Shown: positions 34,486 to 43,320, counted from the first letter of the stretch. The stretch is DNA of 64,000 nt from Streptosporangium amethystogenes (GCF_000721075.1 NZ_JOEQ01000013.1:62001-126000), one strand, 5' to 3'. The notes: a model not told the origin generated them from the letters alone. A program made the numbers and translations.

Positions 34486-36183
34486 CTAGAGCGGCACGCT
34501 CCAGGTCAGGCTGGTGCCCCCCGTCTCCGGCGAGACGATCTCGAAGAAGCCGCCGAGCCGGGTCGCCCGCTCCTGCAGGTTGCGCAGGCCGCTGCGCCTG
34601 CCGTCGCCGGCCAGCCCGACGCCGTCGTCTCGCACGATGAGGGTGAGCCGGTTGTCCAGCGCCTCGACGGAGACATCGATCCTCCCGGCCCTGGCGTGTC
34701 GTACCGCGTTGGACAGGGCCTCGCGCAGCACCGCCAGCAGGTGGTCGGCGACCTCGGGCGGCACGCGGTTGTCGAGCTGCCCGTCCATCCGCAGGCCGGG
34801 CATGAAGCCCAGGTGACCACGGGCGCCTTCCACCATCTCGACGATGCTGGCGCGCAGGCTGAGGGCGCCGTCCTCGCTGGGCGCCTGAAGGGCGAAGATG
34901 GTGGAGCGGATCTGGCGGATGGTCTCGTCGAGCTCGTCGATGGCGCCCTTCATGCGGCCGGAGGCCTCCGGTCTGTCGACCAGCCGGACCGTGCTCATCA
35001 GCGTCATGGCGACGGCGAACAGCCGCTGGATGACCACGTCGTGCAGGTCCTTGGCGATGCGGTCGCGGTCTTCGAGCAGGCCCAGCCGTTCGGCGTCCTT
35101 ACGGCTCTCGGCCAGCTCCAGCGCCACCGCCGCCTGGGCGGCGAAGGCGTGCAGGGTACGCAGCTCCGACTGGATGAACGGGGTGCGGCCCGAGCGCTTG
35201 CCGAGTGACAGCACGCCGCGCGCGACACCCGCCGCACCCAGCGGAACGGCCCCCACCGGCCCCATCGGCAGATGATCGGAGAACACGCTCCGCAGTCCGG
35301 CCTCGTCCGGGTCGTTGACCATGAGGGGCTCGCCGTCGGCGAAGGCCCGTCCGGACAGGGAGCCGGCGACCTGGATCTCCACCTGCTCCAGTTGCCCGGC
35401 GTTCTCGCCGTCGGCGATCGCCACCCGCAGCAGCTGCCCGCCCGCCTCCGGCAGCAGGATCGCCACGACGTCCGCGCCGGTCATCTGACGGGCGCGCCTG
35501 GCCATCAGGGTGAGGACCTCCTGGGGGTCCGCGCCGGACAGCAGGCTGGTGGTGATCTCCGAGGATGCGGCCAGCCACGTCTCCCTGCGGCGGGTCTCCT
35601 CGAACAGGCGGGCGTTCTCGATCGCCACGCCGGCCGCGGTGGCCAGCGCGACGACGATCGCCTGGTCCTCCTCGTCGAACTCACCGCCGCCGCGCTTCTC
35701 GGTGAGGTAAAGGTTGCCGAACACCTCGTCGCGCACCCGGACCGGCACCCCGAGGAAGGAACCCATGGGGGGATGGCCCGGAGGGAAGCCGTAGGACTCG
35801 GGATGGTCGGAGATGCGCGTCAGACGCAGCGGTCGCGGCTCCTTGATCAGCAAACCGAGCAGGCCGAGGCCGTGCGGCCAGTGCTCGATCCTGGCGATCT
35901 CCTCCTCGCTGAGCCCGACCGGGATGAACTGCACCAGCGTGTTCTCCTGGCCGACCACGCCCATCGCGCCGAAACTGGCGTCCACCAGTCTGGTCGCGGT
36001 CTCGACGATGCGGCGTAGCACCGTCTCCAGGTCGAGGTCGCTGCCGACCGCCACGACCGCCTCGAGCAGGGCGTGTACGCGGTCGCGGGTGGCGAGTACC
36101 GCTTCGAGCCGGAGTTGCAGCTCCGACAGCAGTTCATCCAGCCGCATGTTCGGAAGCAGGGGGTGGGAGTCGGTGTCTGCCAT
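34486..36183 (-). CDS. DosS-like heme sensor histidine kinase 1
   Basis: A 565-residue kinase: two GAF domains (about 45-200 and 215-365), then HisKA_3 and an HATPase domain. In the first GAF the sequence HPPMGSFLGVPVRVRDEVFGNLYLTEK keeps the proximal heme His (H137) and distal Tyr (Y159) at the same 22-residue spacing as H149 and Y171 of mycobacterial DosS. The phosphorylated His is H381 in IAKDLHDVVIQRLF. It should sense O2, NO or CO through heme and phosphorylate the DevR-type regulator at 43418. It may be leaderless: TGCGAGACT lies 7 bases before the ATG, as in kinase 2. Lies after doxX2. Confidence 0.9.
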   Translation of the reverse strand: MADTDSHPLLPNMRLDELLSELQLRLEAVLATRDRVHALLEAVVAVGSDLDLETVLRRIVETATRLVDASFGAMGVVGQENTLVQFIPVGLSEEEIARIEHWPHGLGLLGLLIKEPRPLRLTRISDHPESYGFPPGHPPMGSFLGVPVRVRDEVFGNLYLTEKRGGGEFDEEDQAIVVALATAAGVAIENARLFEETRRRETWLAASSEITTSLLSGADPQEVLTLMARRARQMTGADVVAILLPEAGGQLLRVAIADGENAGQLEQVEIQVAGSLSGRAFADGEPLMVNDPDEAGLRSVFSDHLPMGPVGAVPLGAAGVARGVLSLGKRSGRTPFIQSELRTLHAFAAQAAVALELAESRKDAERLGLLEDRDRIAKDLHDVVIQRLFAVAMTLMSTVRLVDRPEASGRMKGAIDELDETIRQIRSTIFALQAPSEDGALSLRASIVEMVEGARGHLGFMPGLRMDGQLDNRVPPEVADHLLAVLREALSNAVRHARAGRIDVSVEALDNRLTLIVRDDGVGLAGDGRRSGLRNLQERATRLGGFFEIVSPETGGTSLTWSVPL

Positions 36184-36190
36184 GTTCGGG

Positions 36191-36199
36191 AGTCTCGCA
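36191..36199 (-). promoter_or_regulatory. -10-like element of heme kinase 1 (leaderless promoter?)
   Basis: Reading leftward, TGCGAGACT ends 7 bases before the ATG of kinase 1. The identical element precedes kinase 2 at the same distance, and neither gene has a ribosome site. This pattern fits a leaderless mRNA that begins at the ATG. Confidence 0.45.
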
Positions 36200-36212
36200 C
36201 CAAGACGGCAAA

Positions 36213-36240
36213 ACGCCCACCCCGATCATGGGGTAGGCGT
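36213..36240. terminator. Terminator after doxX2
   Basis: ACGCCCACCCC and GGGGTAGGCGT pair as an 11-bp stem with one mismatch around GATCAT, between the doxX2 stop and heme kinase 1 start. Confidence 0.7.
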
Positions 36241-36253
36241 CTCGGTGGCCCGG

Positions 36254-36805
36254 TTAGCGCAGGAAGGGGTAGTTCCGCACCAGGGAGGTGCCGCTCCACC
36301 ACCTGCCGATGCCGAGGGTGTCACCGGCGCCCGCCATCGCCAGCCCGGCGAGTACGACGATGTAGACGATGTGGTCGTCCACGAACGGGTTGGTGGCCAG
36401 GGGCAGCTCGGCGGCCCACATCAGGATCAGCATCAGGCCCCCGGCGACGGCGGCGATCCGCATGCCGGCCCCCAGGATGAGGGCGACGCCGACCCCGAGC
36501 AGGCCGAGCATGAACAGCCAGTCGACCCAGGCCTGACCGGCCAGGCCGGAGAAGAGGCCGCCGAGGGCGTTCTCACCGGCGCCCTTGAGGAACCCGGTCG
36601 TGGGGCTGCCGCCGGCGATCCAGGCACGGTCGGCGGGGGTGGCGAATCCCCAGCCGAAGGTCTTGTCGAGGAACGCCCACAGGAAGATCCATCCGATCAA
36701 GATGCGCGCGATCGCCCAGACGTAGTCAACCGGACGCGCCGCCGAAGGGGCGACGTTCGTGGTGGACTGTTTGGAGGGAACGTCCCGACCGTGCGTGGTG
36801 GCCAT
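36254..36805 (-). CDS. DoxX-family membrane protein, copy 2
   Basis: A 183-residue DoxX paralog of the protein at 4512-5081, with the same four-helix layout (IARILIGWIFLWAFLDKTFGWGF, WLFMLGLLGVGVALIL, GGLMLILMWAAELPL, IVYIVVLAGLAM). Ribosome site AAAGGGG lies before the ATG. The leader shares short blocks with doxX1 (CAGTGCCGTACGG; TCATCACATCG) and a DosR-like box lies 119 bases upstream. The two copies probably arose by duplication together with their promoters; why two are needed is unclear. Confidence 0.88.
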   Translation of the reverse strand: MATTHGRDVPSKQSTTNVAPSAARPVDYVWAIARILIGWIFLWAFLDKTFGWGFATPADRAWIAGGSPTTGFLKGAGENALGGLFSGLAGQAWVDWLFMLGLLGVGVALILGAGMRIAAVAGGLMLILMWAAELPLATNPFVDDHIVYIVVLAGLAMAGAGDTLGIGRWWSGTSLVRNYPFLR

Positions 36806-36900
36806 GACGGCCCCTTTCGGTAGTTTTTCGTGGTCTCTGTTGTGTCTTCATCACATCGTTTTCCAGGGTCGCCACGCAGTGCCGTACGGCTCACGCCCGG

Positions 36901-36914
36901 ACTGCGAAGGTCAT
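36901..36914. promoter_or_regulatory. Degenerate partner box of the doxX2 DosR-like site
   Basis: ACTGCGAAGGTCAT keeps the GAAGGTC core of the partly matching boxes upstream of GH65, and starts 23 bp from the better box at 36924. It is a weak call. Confidence 0.3.
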
Positions 36915-36923
36915 CGTGTTCAT

Positions 36924-36937
36924 GGGACCTTCGGCCT
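36924..36937. promoter_or_regulatory. DosR-like box upstream of doxX2
   Basis: GGGACCTTCGGCCT, 119-132 bases before the doxX2 start, the same distance as the doxX1 box. Confidence 0.6.
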
Positions 36938-36979
36938 TTCACCTCCTCAAAACCCCGGCAGGACCCCGCCGAACCCCTG

Positions 36980-37831
36980 CTAGGACCTGACGACGGCGAC
37001 GGAGCAGCGGGCGTGGTGCAGGACGCCGCGGCTGACCGAGCCCAGGAACAGCGAGCCGAGGGCACCGCGGCCGTGGGAGCCGACGACGAGCAGGTCACAG
37101 GTATCGGAGGCGTCACTGAGAGCCTCGACCGCGTGGGCGCGGCGCACGTCCTCGATCACCTTCACCTCGGGGTACCTCTCCCGCCATCCGGCGAGCCGGT
37201 CCGTCACGACCTTGTCATGGGCGGCCTGGAACTCGTCCATGTCATAGACGATCTCCGGGGCGTAGATGTGCACCGGCACCTGCCAGGCGTAGAGGGCGCG
37301 CAGGGTGCTGCCACGCAGCCTGGCCTGCTCGAAGGCGTAGGCGAGGGCGGGCTCGCAGGCGTCGGAGTCGTCGAGACCGACCGTGATCTCGCTGTGTGTC
37401 CCGGTCCGGCCCGGACGGACGACGACGACCGGGCAGTGCACGTGGCCGGCGACGTGGACACTGACCGAGCCGATCACGGCTCCGGCGAACCCGCCGAGCC
37501 CCCTGGTCCCGACGACGATCTCCGTGGCGTCCTTTCCCTGCTCGCGCAGGACCAGCGCCGGCGGTCCCTCGATCAGCGTGGTGGTCACCTCGATGCCGGG
37601 TTGCCGGGAGCGGGCCATCTCCTCCGCGGCGGCCAGCACCTTCTGGGAGGACTCGGTCACCGCGTCCTCCCACTCGGGGGCGGGGAACTTGGGGATGTCG
37701 TTCGGCCAGCGCTGCACGGCGGTGACGATGCGCAGCGGCAGGCCCATCCGAACGGCGTCGTCAGCCGCCCACTCGATGGCGGCGGTCGCGTTACTGGAGC
37801 CGTCGGCTCCAACAATGATCAGATTAGACAT
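36980..37831 (-). CDS. Universal stress protein, two domains (USP B)
   Basis: A 283-residue double UspA protein starting MSNLIIVGADGSS after an AAGGAGG ribosome site. Both ATP-binding loops are intact (VGTRGLGGFAGAVIGS; VGSHGRGALGSLFLGS). It belongs to the hypoxia/stress set and has a DosR-like box 47-60 bases upstream. The gene lies between doxX2 (leftward) and the alcohol dehydrogenase gene, which ends 162 bases upstream; it therefore probably has its own transcript. Confidence 0.93.
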   Translation of the reverse strand: MSNLIIVGADGSSNATAAIEWAADDAVRMGLPLRIVTAVQRWPNDIPKFPAPEWEDAVTESSQKVLAAAEEMARSRQPGIEVTTTLIEGPPALVLREQGKDATEIVVGTRGLGGFAGAVIGSVSVHVAGHVHCPVVVVRPGRTGTHSEITVGLDDSDACEPALAYAFEQARLRGSTLRALYAWQVPVHIYAPEIVYDMDEFQAAHDKVVTDRLAGWRERYPEVKVIEDVRRAHAVEALSDASDTCDLLVVGSHGRGALGSLFLGSVSRGVLHHARCSVAVVRS

Positions 37832-37877
37832 GGATCCTCCTTGTTCCCATCTGATCGTTGTCAAACCTGCCGTTCCA

Positions 37878-37891
37878 GGGGCGGAAGTCCC
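37878..37891. promoter_or_regulatory. DosR-like box upstream of USP B
   Basis: GGGGCGGAAGTCCC (leftward: GGGACTTCCGCCCC), nearly the USP A box in inverted orientation, 47-60 bases before the start. A weaker GGGCC-TTTC-GTCAC copy lies at 37912-37925. Confidence 0.62.
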
Positions 37892-37992
37892 TTCCAGCCC
37901 GCGTGACGGCAGGGCCTTTCGTCACCCGCGGCGAAACCGGACGACGCCGTGGCGTCGAGGACACCCGGCGCCGGTGGCGTCCGCCGGCCAGG

Positions 37993-39030
37993 TCAGCCGC
38001 GGGTGAGCAGCACCTTGAGCGCCCCGGTCTCCTGGGGGTGGGAGAACACCTCGTAGGCCTTCTCCATGTCGTGCAGCGCGAAGTGGTGGGTGACGAACCG
38101 GCCGCCGTCCAGCAGGCCCGCCCCGAGCATGCTCAACAGCGTCGGCGTGGAGTAGGTGTCGACCAGGCCGGTGGTGAAGGTGAGGTTGCGTGCCCACAAC
38201 TCCTCAAGGTGCAAGGTGACGGGCCTGCCGTGCACGCCGACGTTGGCGACGTGGCCCCCCGGCCTGACCAGGCGGGCGCAGAGCTCGAAGGTCTCCGGCA
38301 CGCCGACGGCCTCGATGGCGACGTCGGCGCCCAGGCCGCCGGTCAGCTCGGCCACCTCCCCGGCGGGATCGCCGCCCGCGCCGATCACCACGTCCGCCCC
38401 GAAGCGGGTGGCCGCCTCCAGCCTGGCCTCGGCCAGGTCAACGGCGATGATGCGGCTGGGGCTGTAGAGACGGGCGGTGGTGATCGCGGCCAGGCCGATC
38501 GGGCCCGCGCCCACGACGACCACGGTGTCGCCGGGGGCGACCCTGCCGTTCAGCACACCGACCTCGTAGGAGGTGGGCAGGATGTCGGCCAACATGAGCA
38601 CGGCCTCGTCGCCGATCCCCTCGGGCACGAGATGGGTCGAGGTGTCGGCGAAGGGAACGCGTACGAACTCGGCCTGCGTCCCGTCGATATGGTGGCCCAG
38701 GATCCAGCCGCCGCCGCCCAGACACTGCCCGTAGGAGCCCGTACGGCAGTAGCGGCACCGCCCGCACGCCGAGACGCACGAGACCAGGACGCGGTCGCCT
38801 GGCTTCAGCGCGACCCCGGCGCCGACCTCGGTGACCGTGCCGACCGCCTCGTGGCCCAGGATCCGGCCCGGCTCGACGGCCGGCACGTCCCCTTTGAGGA
38901 TGTGCAGGTCGGTGCCGCAGATCGTCACCGCGTCGACGCGGACCACCGCGTCGGTAGGCGCCTGGATCCTCGGCTCCGGGACCTCCTGCCACGATCTCCT
39001 GCCGGGTCCCCGATAGACCAGCGCTTTCAT
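37993..39030 (-). CDS. Zinc-dependent alcohol dehydrogenase
   Basis: A 345-residue medium-chain dehydrogenase. Catalytic zinc ligands are in TICGTDLH and GHEAVG; structural zinc has four Cys in CVSACGRCRYCRTGSYGQC; the NAD-binding loop is VVGAGPIGLAA. It follows USP C by 59 bases without a clear promoter, so it is probably co-transcribed with the two USP genes upstream from the tandem DosR boxes near 40969. Alcohol dehydrogenation or aldehyde reduction could balance NADH in low oxygen; the substrate is unknown. Confidence 0.9.
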   Translation of the reverse strand: MKALVYRGPGRRSWQEVPEPRIQAPTDAVVRVDAVTICGTDLHILKGDVPAVEPGRILGHEAVGTVTEVGAGVALKPGDRVLVSCVSACGRCRYCRTGSYGQCLGGGGWILGHHIDGTQAEFVRVPFADTSTHLVPEGIGDEAVLMLADILPTSYEVGVLNGRVAPGDTVVVVGAGPIGLAAITTARLYSPSRIIAVDLAEARLEAATRFGADVVIGAGGDPAGEVAELTGGLGADVAIEAVGVPETFELCARLVRPGGHVANVGVHGRPVTLHLEELWARNLTFTTGLVDTYSTPTLLSMLGAGLLDGGRFVTHHFALHDMEKAYEVFSHPQETGALKVLLTRG

Positions 39031-39089
39031 GATCCACCCCTTCGTCTCTCGCCGCCGTCAGGCGGATGTGCCCCTCTCCGGCCGTCCGA

Positions 39090-39956
39090 TCAGGTGTGCC
39101 GGGGGGCCGCGACGGAGGGTGTCACGACCAGCGGGCAGACCGCGTGCTGCAGCAGCGAGTGACTGACCGAGCCCAGCAGCAGCCCCGCGAGGTCCCCGCG
39201 GCCACGTGACCCCACGACCAGCAGATCGGCCTGCGCCGAGGCGTTCTTCAGCACATCCACCGGATGCCCCTGCTCCACCTGCTCGGTGACCCTGACATCC
39301 GGGTAGCGCTCACTCCAGCCGGCCAGCGCCTCGGCCAGCAGCCGCCGCTCACCCTCGGCCGTCTCCTCAGCGGGTGCCGGAGCGAACGTCCCCCCACCGA
39401 CGACGGGCTGGTTCCAGGCGTGCACCGCCCGCAGGTCGGCACCGCGCAGGGACGCCTCGGCGAAGGCGAACTCGATGGCGGACACGCCTGCCACGGAGCC
39501 GTCGACTCCGACGACCACCTCACCGCCTGACCGCGCGGGCATCCTCCGTATGACGGCGACCGGGCAGACGGCATGTCCGGCCACGCCCAGCGCGACCGAC
39601 CCCAGCAGCATGCCGGAGAAACCATCCCGGCCGTGACTGCCGACCACCAGGAGGTCGGCGTCCTGCGCGGCCTTGATCAGGACGCCCCTGGGATCGCCCG
39701 GCAGCAGCGACGACTCCACCTTGACCCGGCTGTCCTCCTCGCGGGCCCGGTTCAGCGCGTCCGTCACCATGGACGTGGCCCCGTCGCGCATCCACCGGCC
39801 CACGTCGGCGTACGGAGCGTCCTCGGTCATCTCCAACGGCCAGGCCACCATGACGTGCACGACGCGCAACCCGGTGTCGCGTAGCCCGGCCTCCCGCACG
39901 GCCCAACTCACGGCTTCAAGCGCGGCCTGTGAACCGTCGACTCCCACCAGGATCAT
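39090..39956 (-). CDS. Universal stress protein, two domains (USP C)
   Basis: A 288-residue UspA pair (ILVGVDGSQAALEAVSWAVREAGLRD; VVVGVDGSVAGVSAIEFAFAEASLRG) with both ATP loops (VGSHGRDGFSGMLLGS; VGSRGRGDLAGLLLGS). GGGGGA precedes the ATG. It sits 76 bases after USP D and 59 bases before the alcohol dehydrogenase, in one leftward operon. Confidence 0.93.
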   Translation of the reverse strand: MILVGVDGSQAALEAVSWAVREAGLRDTGLRVVHVMVAWPLEMTEDAPYADVGRWMRDGATSMVTDALNRAREEDSRVKVESSLLPGDPRGVLIKAAQDADLLVVGSHGRDGFSGMLLGSVALGVAGHAVCPVAVIRRMPARSGGEVVVGVDGSVAGVSAIEFAFAEASLRGADLRAVHAWNQPVVGGGTFAPAPAEETAEGERRLLAEALAGWSERYPDVRVTEQVEQGHPVDVLKNASAQADLLVVGSRGRGDLAGLLLGSVSHSLLQHAVCPLVVTPSVAAPRHT

Positions 39957-40032
39957 GTTGTTCCCCCTTCGAACCCCCGGCCGCCCCCGCGGCAGAAAGC
40001 CGGTGCAGGTCTCCTACCCCCGTGGCCTCCGG

Positions 40033-40923
40033 TCACCCGGATGAGGCGCGCGGCCCCCGGCCGGTGGACCTGGTTGATCTGACGACCGCGACGGGGCCAC
40101 GAGCATGGTGGAGAACCTCACGGCTGACCGATCCCAGAAGGACCGAGCCGACGGCACCGAGGCCGCGAGAACCCACCACGAGCAGGTCCGCCCGCGCCGA
40201 GGCGGCCAGCAGTGTCGGTACCGGGCGCGCACGCGTCACCTCCGAGACGACCTCGACCGTGGGAAACCGCTCCTGCCAGCCGGCGAGCCGCTCCTCGGCC
40301 ACCAGGCGCTGTGCGCGCCGGATCTCTTCGATGTCTCCGCCCGCCTCCGGCGAGAACGCGTGGAGCGGCATCTGCCAGGCGTAGACCACACGCAACCCGC
40401 ATCCGCGTAAAGCGGCCTGCTCGAAGGCGAACCCGAGAGCGGGGTCGCACTCGGCGGAACCGTCGACCCCCACGACCACCTCGCCGTACACCTCGGCACG
40501 CCCCTGCCTGACGACCACCACCGCACCGCTTACGTGGCCCGCCAGCCGGACGGGAACCGAGCCGAGCAACGATCCGGCGAAACCGCCCAGGCCGCGGTTG
40601 CCGACCACCAGTTCGACCGCCGTTTCCGCCTGCCCGCCCAGAACGTCGGACGGCGTTCCCTCGATCAGCTCGGTGGTCACCCGGACATCCGGCCTCCGCT
40701 CCATCGCCGCCTTGGCCGCTTCGGTGAGCACCTGCTCGCCGAAGCACTCCAGCTGGCCGGACCGGCCCGGCGTGGGAAACTCAACAAGATCGTGCGGCCA
40801 GCGGTCCATGGCGTGAACGATCCGCAGGGACACCCCCCGGCGGACGGCGTCGTCGACCGCCCACTCCAGGGCCGCGGTGGCGGCGGCCGAGCCATCCGTT
40901 CCGACAGCGATCGATTCGGTCAT
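40033..40923 (-). CDS. Universal stress protein, two domains (USP D)
   Basis: A 296-residue double USP beginning MTESIAVGTDGS. ATP loops VGNRGLGGFAGSLLGS and VGSRGLGAVGSVLLGS are present. ATG 40923 is chosen because GGGGGA precedes it by 4 bases; 40926 is also possible. It is the first gene of the leftward USP-USP-ADH operon, directly after a pair of DosR-type boxes 46-81 bases upstream that face the divergent GH65 unit on the other side. Confidence 0.93.
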   Translation of the reverse strand: MTESIAVGTDGSAAATAALEWAVDDAVRRGVSLRIVHAMDRWPHDLVEFPTPGRSGQLECFGEQVLTEAAKAAMERRPDVRVTTELIEGTPSDVLGGQAETAVELVVGNRGLGGFAGSLLGSVPVRLAGHVSGAVVVVRQGRAEVYGEVVVGVDGSAECDPALGFAFEQAALRGCGLRVVYAWQMPLHAFSPEAGGDIEEIRRAQRLVAEERLAGWQERFPTVEVVSEVTRARPVPTLLAASARADLLVVGSRGLGAVGSVLLGSVSREVLHHARGPVAVVRSTRSTGRGPRASSG

Positions 40924-40968
40924 CATTCCCCCGCTGCCCATCGGATCGCGGCACCGGCGGTTCCCCCA

Positions 40969-40982
40969 GGGGCGATCGTCCC
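40969..40982. promoter_or_regulatory. DosR box, USP D side, first of a tandem pair
   Basis: GGGGCGATCGTCCC: GGGGC and GTCCC half-sites with a 4-base spacer, 46-59 bases upstream of USP D. Confidence 0.65.
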
Positions 40983-40990
40983 CGCACAAG

Positions 40991-41004
40991 GGGACCTTTG
41001 TCCC
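40991..41004. promoter_or_regulatory. DosR box, USP D/GH65 intergenic, second of the pair
   Basis: GGGACCTTTGTCCC: complete GGGAC and GTCCC half-sites, starting 22 bp from the previous box. One of the best matches in the window. Confidence 0.82.
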
Positions 41005-41028
41005 CTCTCACGTACAATGCCCGACCTT

Positions 41029-41042
41029 CCGACGAAGGTCCC
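41029..41042. promoter_or_regulatory. DosR-like box, GH65 side, first of a pair
   Basis: CCGACGAAGGTCCC (leftward GGGACCTTCGTCGG): one full half-site, starting 38 bp from the box at 40991 and 23 bp from the next. Confidence 0.45.
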
Positions 41043-41051
41043 TGCGCCATA

Positions 41052-41065
41052 GGGCCGATCAGCCC
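41052..41065. promoter_or_regulatory. DosR-like box, GH65 side, second of a pair
   Basis: GGGCCGATCAGCCC, a symmetrical GGGCC/AGCCC site, 23 bp after the previous one and 50-63 bases before the small frame at 41115. Confidence 0.45.
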
Positions 41066-41114
41066 TAAACCCGCCGTGAACAGTGCCGTACCGTGCAGAC
41101 GGAAGGGGGTACCC

Positions 41115-41243
41115 ATGACTCTCCCGGCAGTCGGGGCGGGCCGCTTCGCCTCCGCTCCCATCACCGGCGTCGGCCTCGTCACCGAGCTGGCACAACCACA
41201 ACTTCACGGGAGAAGACGTGAACCCCTGGCTCCTCACCTATGA
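41115..41243 (+). CDS. Possible small leader ORF before the GH65 gene
   Basis: A 42-residue frame (starting MTLPAVGAGRFAS) with a good ribosome site GGAAGGGGG spaced 5 bases from its ATG. It overlaps the GH65 start by 26 bases in another frame, so its translation could influence the GH65 gene. It has no recognisable domain and may not be a real protein. Confidence 0.3.
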   Translation: MTLPAVGAGRFASAPITGVGLVTELAQPQLHGRRREPLAPHL

Positions 41244-43320
41244 CGGCTTCGACCCCGACCGGGAGGGGCTGCGAGAGGCGCTGACGACGCTCGGCAACGG
41301 CTACTTCGCCACCCGGGGCGCCGCGCCGGAGTCACAGGCCGACGGGGTGCACTATCCCGGAACCTACGTCGCCGGCTGCTACGACCGGCTCGTCTCCCAG
41401 GTAGCGGGACACCCGGTGGAGAACGAGGATCTCGTCAACGTGCCGAACTGGCTGTCCCTGACCTTTCGCGCAGAAGGCGGCGACTGGTTCGCTCCCGGCA
41501 ACGCCGAGATCCTGACCCACCGCCACACGCTCGACATGCGCCAGGGAACTCTCACCCGATTCCTGCGGACACGCGACCCCCAAGGCCGGATCACCCGAGT
41601 GGAACAGCGCCGCCTGGTCTCGATGGACGACCCACATCTGGCCGCCCTCACGATGACGATCGTTCCGGAGAACTGGAACGGAGTGCTGGAGATCCGCTCG
41701 GCACTGGACGGACGCGTCACCAACACCGGAGTCGCCCGCTACCGCGAGCTGGACGGCCGGCATCTCGTTCCGATCTGCGGGCACGCCGCCCACGGCGTGA
41801 TCGAACTACTGACCCGCACCGCCACCTCCCGCGTGGAGATCGCACTCGCCGCCCGCACCACACTGGCCGACGGGCGCTGCCGCACCGGCGTCGAGGAGGG
41901 CTGGGTCGGCGACGACCGCACCGTCGAGGTGAAAGCCGGCGACGAGGTCGCCGTGGAGAAGATCGTGGCCCTCTACACCTCCCGCGACAGGGCGATCTCC
42001 GAGAGCGAGGCCGCCGCGAGAAGCGCCGTCGTACGTGCGGGCTGCTTCTCCACCCTCCTCAAGCGGCACACCCGGGCCTGGGACCGGCTGTGGCAGCGGG
42101 CGCACGTCACCGCCCAGGACACCGAGGTGCAGCAGATCCTCAACCTGTACGTCTTCCACCTGCTGCAGACGGCCTCCCCGCACATCGCGGAACTCGACAC
42201 CGGCCTACCCGCCCGAGGCCTGCACGGCGAGGCCTACCGGGGCCACGTGTTCTGGGACGACCTGTTCGTCATCCCCTTCCTCGCCCCACGCCTGCCTGAA
42301 ATCACCCGGGCACTGCTCAGGTACCGATGGCGCCGCCTGCCCGAGGCACGCTGGGCCGCCCGCGCCGCCGGATACGCCGGAGCGATGTTTCCCTGGCAGA
42401 GCGGAAGCGACGGCCGGGAGGAGACACCGCGCCTGCACTTCAACCCCCGCTCCGGCCGCTGGCTCCCCGACCGCTCACACCTGCAGCGCCACGTCGGCCT
42501 GGCAGTCGCCTTCAACGTGTGGCAGCACTACCAGGCGACGAAGGACACCGCCTTCCTGGCCGGTTTCGGCGGCGAGCTGCTACTGGAGGTGGCCCGCTTC
42601 TTCGCCTCACTCGCGACCTGCGAGAAGGGGCGCTACTCGATCCGCGGTGTGATGGGCCCGGACGAGTATCACGACGGCTACCCCGACTGCGCCGACCCCG
42701 GACTGGACAACAACGCCTACACCAACGTCATGACCGCCTGGCTGATGCGCCGGGTCCTGGACATGATCGGCCTGGTCGGCACCGAAGGGGTCGGCGAACA
42801 GGAGATCGAACTGTTCACCGCCATGACCCGGCGGATGCGGGTGGACTTCCACGACGGGGTGATCAGCCAGTTCGAGGGTTACGCGGGCCTGGAGGAGCTG
42901 GACTGGGCCGCCTACCGGAAGAAGTACGGAGACATCCGGCGACTGGACCGCATCCTCGAAGCCGAAGGCGACACGCCGAACCGGTACAAGGCCTCCAAAC
43001 AGGCCGACGTGCTCATGCTCTTCCACCTGCTCGGCGCGGAAGGGCTCGACGAGATCCTGACCGGCCTTGGCTACGAGTGGAACGCCACAATGGCCAAGAA
43101 CACCGTGGACTACTACCTGGCCCGCACCTGCCACGGCTCGACGCTGAGCGCCGTCGTCCATGCCGGAGTGCTGGCCCGCCTGCGCCCCGGCGCCTCACAC
43201 CCCTTCCTGGTGGAGGCGCTGAACAATGACGTGCGAGACCTCCAGGCGGGAACCACCTCCGAGGGAATCCACCTGGGAGCGATGGCCGGGGTGGCCGGCC
43301 TGTTCGAGGCGAAAACCTGA
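41218..43320 (+). CDS. Glycoside hydrolase family 65 protein
   Basis: A 700-residue GH65 protein of the trehalose/maltose/kojibiose phosphorylase type. The N-terminal super-sandwich begins TYDGFDPDREGLREALTTLGNGYFATRG; the (alpha/alpha)6 barrel carries the catalytic Glu in GVMGPDEYH and the C-terminal stretch NTVDYYLARTCHGSTLS. Whether it acts as phosphorylase or hydrolase and on which glucoside cannot be told by eye. In mycobacteria a GH65-domain protein (Rv2006, OtsB1) is part of the DosR regulon, which fits this position next to DosR-type boxes. GTG 41218 follows GGGAGAA. Confidence 0.88.
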   Translation: MNPWLLTYDGFDPDREGLREALTTLGNGYFATRGAAPESQADGVHYPGTYVAGCYDRLVSQVAGHPVENEDLVNVPNWLSLTFRAEGGDWFAPGNAEILTHRHTLDMRQGTLTRFLRTRDPQGRITRVEQRRLVSMDDPHLAALTMTIVPENWNGVLEIRSALDGRVTNTGVARYRELDGRHLVPICGHAAHGVIELLTRTATSRVEIALAARTTLADGRCRTGVEEGWVGDDRTVEVKAGDEVAVEKIVALYTSRDRAISESEAAARSAVVRAGCFSTLLKRHTRAWDRLWQRAHVTAQDTEVQQILNLYVFHLLQTASPHIAELDTGLPARGLHGEAYRGHVFWDDLFVIPFLAPRLPEITRALLRYRWRRLPEARWAARAAGYAGAMFPWQSGSDGREETPRLHFNPRSGRWLPDRSHLQRHVGLAVAFNVWQHYQATKDTAFLAGFGGELLLEVARFFASLATCEKGRYSIRGVMGPDEYHDGYPDCADPGLDNNAYTNVMTAWLMRRVLDMIGLVGTEGVGEQEIELFTAMTRRMRVDFHDGVISQFEGYAGLEELDWAAYRKKYGDIRRLDRILEAEGDTPNRYKASKQADVLMLFHLLGAEGLDEILTGLGYEWNATMAKNTVDYYLARTCHGSTLSAVVHAGVLARLRPGASHPFLVEALNNDVRDLQAGTTSEGIHLGAMAGVAGLFEAKT

